Assembly (NCBI GenBank): GCA_011037195.1 | Contig: JAAEAF010000128.1 | Coordinates: 124,001-188,000, forward strand | DNA from: Triatoma infestans | Taxonomy: Eukaryota; Arthropoda; Insecta; Hemiptera; Reduviidae | DNA length: 64,000 nucleotides | Direction: 5' to 3' | Shown here: in pieces, positions 58,824-64,000 of the stretch | Layout: each line of letters begins with the position of its first letter | Position numbering within the stretch: the stretch's first letter is position 1 | The notes under the pieces: generated by a model | Database searches by the model: none | Told to the model about the DNA's origin: nothing | What the model saw: only the letters and a program-made list of their open reading frames with translations | Position numbers and translations under genes: made by a program

Positions 58824-60975
58824 CTGCAACAAATTCGACCAACTTCTAATAACATTTTTCGGACTCAGAATTTGTGGAATCCCGAATTAAAAAGTGAGAT
58901 TCAGTGAAAATTAAAATTCATAAAACTGATAAGATCGCAATGTTCCTGCTTAAGTTAAGTTAAAAGAGAAAATAATAATGTTAATTACTTGATTGTTTAA
59001 ATATAATTGTTAAAATATAAAACAATTTGTTTTTTTAATTATCTATATTTTAAGTTTTTGCTTCAACATACAAGAACTGGTGAATAAACACATCTTCATT
59101 CCTATTGAATATTCTACAAATGCTCTTTTTCCCCCCACTTCTTTCCGTTTCAAATCTACATTTGGGCAGTACATAATTCATGTAGTTTTATTTCCAGAAC
59201 TGCCACAAATGTTTTCTTCCATTATTGTAACAAGCAAAAAAGGGAATCAGTGAACTGTCTGCTTCTAACTTTTATATCTCTATTTGAATTAATTCAGTCT
59301 AAACATCAGACCTTACTTCTTGCGTGTGCACTGTACCAATTTCATTTCACTAACGCACAATTCGAAATTTGTACATCCATTCTCAACAAAGGAACCTCTA
59401 ATATGTATATTGCTTTTTGTTTTATTATAATTTTTCTAAATGTCTTGACAATTCTAATATTAGATAATATAATTTTCTAAGATTATAGGACAATTCGAAT
59501 CTGAACACATTTATGCTGTGTTGATTTTTCTTTTTTAAATTGTTATAGGGGATTATTGCACGGCAACCTGAAAGATCTATTGTGCCTCCCGGAGCCTTCT
59601 CAGTGCACTGCCGGCCTCCGAGCAGTGTTCTCTAGCTACAGATAACACTGCCCACCACCGGTGAGCTGTAGAGGCTCCCAGCAAGAGAAAATCTAGATTC
59701 GAACCGGGACCTCCGCGATGCTAGTGCAGCGCGCTATTACTGAGCTAATCCCTTCCTTCTCCTCTGGCTTGCGCCAAATAAATTTGTGAACTGCAACTCT
59801 ACACCTTCACCTCGCCCCGTCCCACACTTTACCCTAACTTGGTGTGACGGTTTTGAATGTCACTTTTCACATTCGGTTTCCACCGAATAGACCCGGCAAT
59901 AAATATTTTTAATTTAATTCATTTATCAAAAAACTACATTCAAGTACACGAGAATAACTACTTTTCACACGCGGAGGTCACAGTTTTCTGTGAAACTTCA
60001 AGTTCGACCAAGTAACAATATAGAAATTTTGGTGTCCCATTATCTCAGCCTAAGATACTTTTTCCATTTGTCTCTGCCTTTCCTTGGCCCTGATTTTTTT
60101 TTTTATAATAAATTTTCTAAATATCTTTTTGTCTAATCACGGATGTGAAAGTATGAAATATTTCCTAGTTATATATGCCATGTAAATAAATGTGAACAAA
60201 TTTCAGATAGCGGATCTTTCAGCTGTCTCTGAAGAATTTATTTTGGAAATATTCATTGAAATATTCTTTGGTTAATTGTTTAAAAACAAACAAATAAAAC
60301 ATCTGAACTTAAAATAGTAACAGACAGTACTTACTTGATTGAGAACGTGTACTGCAGTCAGAATGCCATAACTAGAGCAGTCCTTTAGTTCAATGGACAG
60401 GTTGTAGTTTGCGTTTGATGGTAAGATTGCAGCTAGTCCACTGTCCACATATAGAAGAGCATGACCAGAGCTCAGTTATGCAGACAGTTTGCAGACTAAA
60501 CTAGTCTACAATTAATAGTTTATTACATAAATTTGGTGGAATTGTTAGAAAATTGATCATTGACTACCTTATAAATTTCAATACATTTTATTTTTACCTG
60601 TTTTAGATATATACTTTCTTCTTTTTTATCTGGAGAGAGGAAGGATTAATATAAACAATCTGGGAGACAATCTATTAGTAAAATCAACTTCACATTAATG
60701 GATTTTTACCGAAATCTCGGATCCTGAAGCTACATAACGGAATACCATGTTTGAATTTCTAGCAATTTTTTTTTTAATTATGATGTAAACACATACACCT
60801 ATCAAACCAGTAGGCAGATGCAAAACAAATGTGATGGATAATTCGAAACAATAGAATTGCAGTCCTCCAACAACTAATCTGTCAACCCAACGACTCTCAG
60901 AAGGTACATTTCGAGTAAACTCGCAGGCTATAGGTATATTCAAATCAACTCCACATTTGGAGGCTGCGAACCATG
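58584..60975 (-). CDS. unrecognised gene or captured gene fragment, three C-terminal exons
   Basis: Three exon-like ORFs join in phase: 60975-60799 (177 nt, acceptor CCCTTTAG, donor GTGTAT), 60432-60335 (98 nt, donor GTAAGT; acceptor less sure) and 58823-58584 (240 nt, acceptor TTGTTGCAG, stop TAA). They encode about 171 residues with two N-glycosylation sequons (NLS, NVT) and no domain I recognise; the 5' end is not found. Codon use is less AT-biased than the surroundings. Helentron-like sequence abuts the donor of the first exon and the acceptor of the last, so these could be exons of a host gene with intronic insertions, or gene pieces carried inside elements. Chance ORFs with good splice sites cannot be excluded. 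Confidence 0.4.
58824..58960 (-). mobile_element. Helentron-like left-end fragment
   Basis: Inverted first 130 bp of the family (TTTTTCGGACTCAG ... GATCGCAATGTTCC). It directly abuts the acceptor of an exon-like ORF. Confidence 0.45.
59540..59757 (-). mobile_element. tRNA-derived SINE, family 1
   Basis: Minus-strand copy with B box GGTTCGAATCT and A box TAGCTCAGTAA; the body matches the 18146 copy, but a poly-A tail is not clear. Confidence 0.7.
60335..60432 (-). CDS. exon-like ORF of the unrecognised minus-strand gene (middle exon)
   Basis: Encodes AAILPSNANYNLSIELKDC and ends HVLNQ at a perfect GTAAGTAC donor. The acceptor at ACTAG gives the right phase, but other AGs within 35 bp upstream are possible. 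Confidence 0.35.
60700..60796 (-). mobile_element. Helentron-like 5'-region fragment
   Basis: Inverted match to the region left of the tandem units (AACGGAATACCATGTTTGA ... ACACATACA). It ends 2-3 bp from an exon-like ORF's donor. Confidence 0.45.
60799..60975 (-). CDS. exon-like ORF of the unrecognised minus-strand gene (first seen exon)
   Basis: Opens after TTTTTCCCTTTAG and stays open for 59 codons, with WFAASKCGVDLNIP near the start. The donor sits at the edge of a Helentron-like fragment. Confidence 0.4.
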
Positions 60976-61319
60976 CTAAAGGGAAAAATAGGAAAATATT
61001 CAATAAGCATGTAAATTAATAAGGGAAAAGCCAAAAAGGAAGCAGTGGCAGCTTCCAGAGTGACAAAGGCCATGATTATCTTGCAGCATATCTCGCAAAA
61101 ATAATCAATCTAGCGAATGCATCTCTGTCAAACATTTAAATTATCATTTAAGCCCACTATCTCCTGCACTATAATGGACTGAAACTTTTATATCGATTAA
61201 AGGTTAACGTAGTCAAGTTGGTCTGGGATATCAGAACAATAATGGCGTAATTCTGCTTCATAGCCTTAAGAAAATGATTTGAACAGTTAGCACACACAAT
61301 CTTTTAGCTTAAGACTTTT

Positions 61320-61415
61320 TTACATATTAGACTTGAAGGTTTTTGAAACTCATTTTCAAAAATGTACACTATCGTAATACTTGCTCCTCGAGAAATAAGA
61401 GAAAGCTAAATATGC
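61320..61415 (-). mobile_element. Helentron-like left-end fragment
   Basis: Inverted first 100 bp (TTTTCAAAAATGTACACTATCG ... ATAAGAGAAAGC). With 60700-60796 it may be one copy interrupted by about 520 bp. Confidence 0.4.
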
Positions 61416-61419
61416 TACT

Positions 61420-62460
61420 AGGTAAAATTTTACATTCACGCTGATAAATCTCATCGATCGATAAGATAAACAAACTTAAGAGAACCTTCAAATATTAAGT
61501 AATACTGTTCCTAAAGATAATGTACTAAGTTTTATTTAATTGAGTGGCCTTTAATATTGAATCCCGCTATAATTACTTAAATCTAATAATGAATCTGGAG
61601 TGGCGATATTTCAATATTCACTCTGCAACAAAATATACAATTCATTTAATTGAATTTATGTTAAAACTTGAAATATTAGATGTACTTCTAATGACAATGA
61701 TTGCGAAGGAAAGCGATGTTCAACCAGCAAGCATTCCGAAATCTAGTAATTTTAAACGTAAAAACGAAGACAAGTTTGGTGAAAATATCTACAGATTGAA
61801 GCATTGTAAAGTGGAATTGCAATAACAAACTGTTAAGCAATAAAAGCAGTTTTTATATTGTGAAATGTGATGTTTTTTGCGTGTGGAATGAAGCATATAA
61901 ATTAGATATATCGCAAGTTAAAGACGTTGTAAATATAAAGTAGGTTATTTATAAAGCATTAGGTACATTAATAGTCTGGTTAGAAGTAATTAGTGAGAAT
62001 CTAGCCATGTAACGTCAATGTATTACTTTGTATATCTGATTAAAGAAACAGTAAATTATTACGGATATTTTGTGGCCTGAAAGTACCTTAGCTTGAACTC
62101 AAGCAATCTAATTTATTTATCCTAAAAAAAAAAAAAAAAAAAATGATAAATATAATACATTAATTTATTTAGAAATAATAAATTAACCAACCAGCTTTAA
62201 TAATTTGTAATAGTTACTTAACGCTGTGACTTCTTTTTGTTTAAAATCAATTTCATAAATATGGTCAAAAAAAATTAATCACTTTCAGAAGTAATTATGT
62301 TTAAAACCATTACGAAATTGGATTTAGATTCGTTTAAGATACAAACTGTCTGCCAAATTATAGTGAAGTACCGTTCAACCTCGTTTTAAATGATAACATC
62401 TTAGTTTAACGACTAAACAGAAGAAAATATTATATTGATTAATTAAAATAATAAAAATAA
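61420..62460. other. no gene recognised
   Basis: A 93-codon ORF at 61544-61825 is AT-rich and without support. A 20-A run ends at about 62143. Confidence 0.5.
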
Positions 62461-62474
62461 TTAACATACCCACT

Positions 62475-62843
62475 ATGTTACTGCCCTCTTGCGCACCAAA
62501 TTTAAACATTTCCTACTTCGCCTACTTCCGTTGTTGGTCGACTGTGCTCGCTTTTAGTCGTGCCTATCCGCGCCCGCCACTATTCAATCTGATCCTAGAC
62601 GGCAGACCAACGTCGGAGGCCAGTCTACGAGCCAGTTGTTGGTTCGGTGGGTTGCCGGCGGCATATCGGTGTGTAGTGGAGTGCGCGTTGCCTGTGAACT
62701 TTGAGGTCGTCATCGAAAAGGACATAAGACCAGACATTTATATAATTCAATTTGGAGAAGTTTGTCATCTTCAGTCAGTTGATAAAAGGGTCGAGTCGGG
62801 CCATTTCTTAGCGTTGGTGAGTACAATTATTACAATAATTTAA
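62475..62843 (+). other. GC-rich island with an open frame of 122 codons
   Basis: An ATG-initiated open frame in a locally GC-rich stretch. No family recognised. The frame may simply be open because the region lacks AT-rich stop codons; the embedded TATA/Inr/donor signals favour a 5' untranslated or promoter region over coding. Confidence 0.3.
62738..62816 (+). promoter_or_regulatory. possible TATA/Inr core promoter with short first exon
   Basis: A TATATAA-like box at 62738-62745 lies about 33 bp before an arthropod initiator TCAGT whose A would be +1 at 62773. A GTGAGT splice donor follows at 62817. The surrounding 62475-62843 is visibly GC-richer than its flanks. Together these could be the promoter and first non-coding exon of a gene running off the right edge. 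Confidence 0.3.
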
Positions 62844-62849
62844 ATGTAA

Positions 62850-64000
62850 AATACAAAAAGTTCTAGTATTATTATTAGAAGTTTTGAATTCAAAAAAATT
62901 AATGGCCCCGAAATGGTCCGGTTTGGTAAGTCTGGGGACGAGAATACAAAACAGGTGCGATCTATTTTAAATTTAGCGCTAGCCGATCTCCCAAGGCCCG
63001 ACAAACTCTTCTCCCAGTTGGTTCATTTTATTGCTACTTCCTTTACCTTGAGAGGTTCTTCGTGGGCTATACTTGTAATCTCTATCATTTTTGATGTTCA
63101 TAGTTCTACGAGAAATATGAAAGTCTATTAATTTCTATAACAAGCAAATAACAATCATCAGTGTAATACCATACCGATACTCTTTTATATACATCTGCTA
63201 CATTACGAGCGCCTTATAACAACAATAAATCTCATACAGTTTAAAAAAAACTAAAATTCGAACTACTCTACTTTACCTCGAAAGACCGAGTGATTGTTCT
63301 GACTCACTATGCCATCATTAAATGGATTAGACATAAAAAGATTCATTTTGGCTAACATTAGAGAATCACTTTGCACATCTAATACGGAATTAATGACCAA
63401 TACAGGTACTTAGTTTATGAACTAATATTATTAGTTAATATAGTTAATGTTATTAGTGGCACTCACTGCTATTAAACAAAGATTAAAGAGGAAAATGTTT
63501 CATATATAAATTGATGTTACAATTATTCCTCAAATTATTAATTCATATCAACTATAATATTCACTGTATTCATGCCTAATAAGAATGTATTATTTTTTTT
63601 TCACAATTTTTTAAATTAGTTAGATTAAAATAGTTAAATTAATTAGTTATCATAATTTAAAATTTCTCACCCTATTCTTTTTTTGATTAAGAAAGTAATT
63701 TCTATCAAATTTGCCATATTTTAATATATAAAAAGAAATAAATAAATTCAGTTTCTGTATTTTAGTGCATTCTCGTATTTCTAATAGGACAAAGATAGTG
63801 CAATGTGATAAATACGAGTATATAGTTAACTCAAATAGAAAGTAAAATTACTTAGATATTACGACATTAATATGAAAAAATTGTTATTCCAAATAATGTT
63901 ACTTTTTTTTTAGTATAATTCTTATAGTGATAGTAATAAATTTAAAACTCATGAATAATGACTATAGGAAATAAGAAAAAAAACTTTAATCATCAAAAAT
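62850..64000. other. no gene recognised, right edge
   Basis: AT-rich. If the signals at 62738-62816 are a promoter, this is the first intron. Confidence 0.45.

Overview
The window is AT-rich eukaryotic nuclear DNA from an arthropod, almost certainly an insect. It has small phase-matched coding exons with GT-AG introns, a pickpocket-type DEG/ENaC channel gene (a family greatly expanded in insects), and dense transposon debris: mariner, Ty3/gypsy, several non-LTR retrotransposons, tRNA-derived SINEs and a Helitron/Helentron-like family. I cannot fix the order or species from the sequence alone. Nothing bacterial (operons, CRISPR, rRNA) was seen.

Two host genes can be rebuilt exon by exon with consistent reading phase. 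(1) Minus strand, 28362-32824: a six-exon gene for a 345-residue EF-hand protein of the CREC family, closest to Cab45/SDF4, with an N-terminal hydrophobic segment and a C-terminal HDEF retention signal. (2) Plus strand, 40395-55026: an eleven-exon pickpocket (ppk)-like sodium channel subunit of 521 residues, with two membrane segments, the His-Gly gating motif, the Cys-rich extracellular loop and a GFS selectivity filter. The two genes are divergent, about 7.6 kb apart. A third, unrecognised gene or captured gene fragment is suggested on the minus strand at 58584-60975, where three exon-like ORFs join in phase. A possible TATA/Inr promoter with a splice donor lies at 62738-62816 and may start a gene running off the right edge.

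Most of the rest is mobile DNA. 1-28 kb: no convincing host gene, but LINE fragments (5.9-6.7, 8.3-8.5 kb), an internally deleted gypsy element (9.6-11.6 kb), one full-length dead mariner (12.16-13.35 kb), one truncated mariner (22.4-23.3 kb), a Tc1-like remnant (20.3-21.2 kb) and two SINE families. 34-40 kb: a three-layer nest, with a CR1-like LINE inside a Helentron-like element and a second Helentron-like element inside the LINE. The ppk introns hold more of the same, including a GC-rich LINE with a 13-bp target-site duplication.

The most interesting system is the Helentron-like family: at least fifteen copies or pieces across the window, with a 15-bp inverted repeat that is terminal on the left but subterminal on the right, a small hairpin just inside the right end, T-rich flanks and an internal tandem unit of about 290-300 bp. 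Three hammerhead-ribozyme-like cores attached to other repeats are a second item worth testing.
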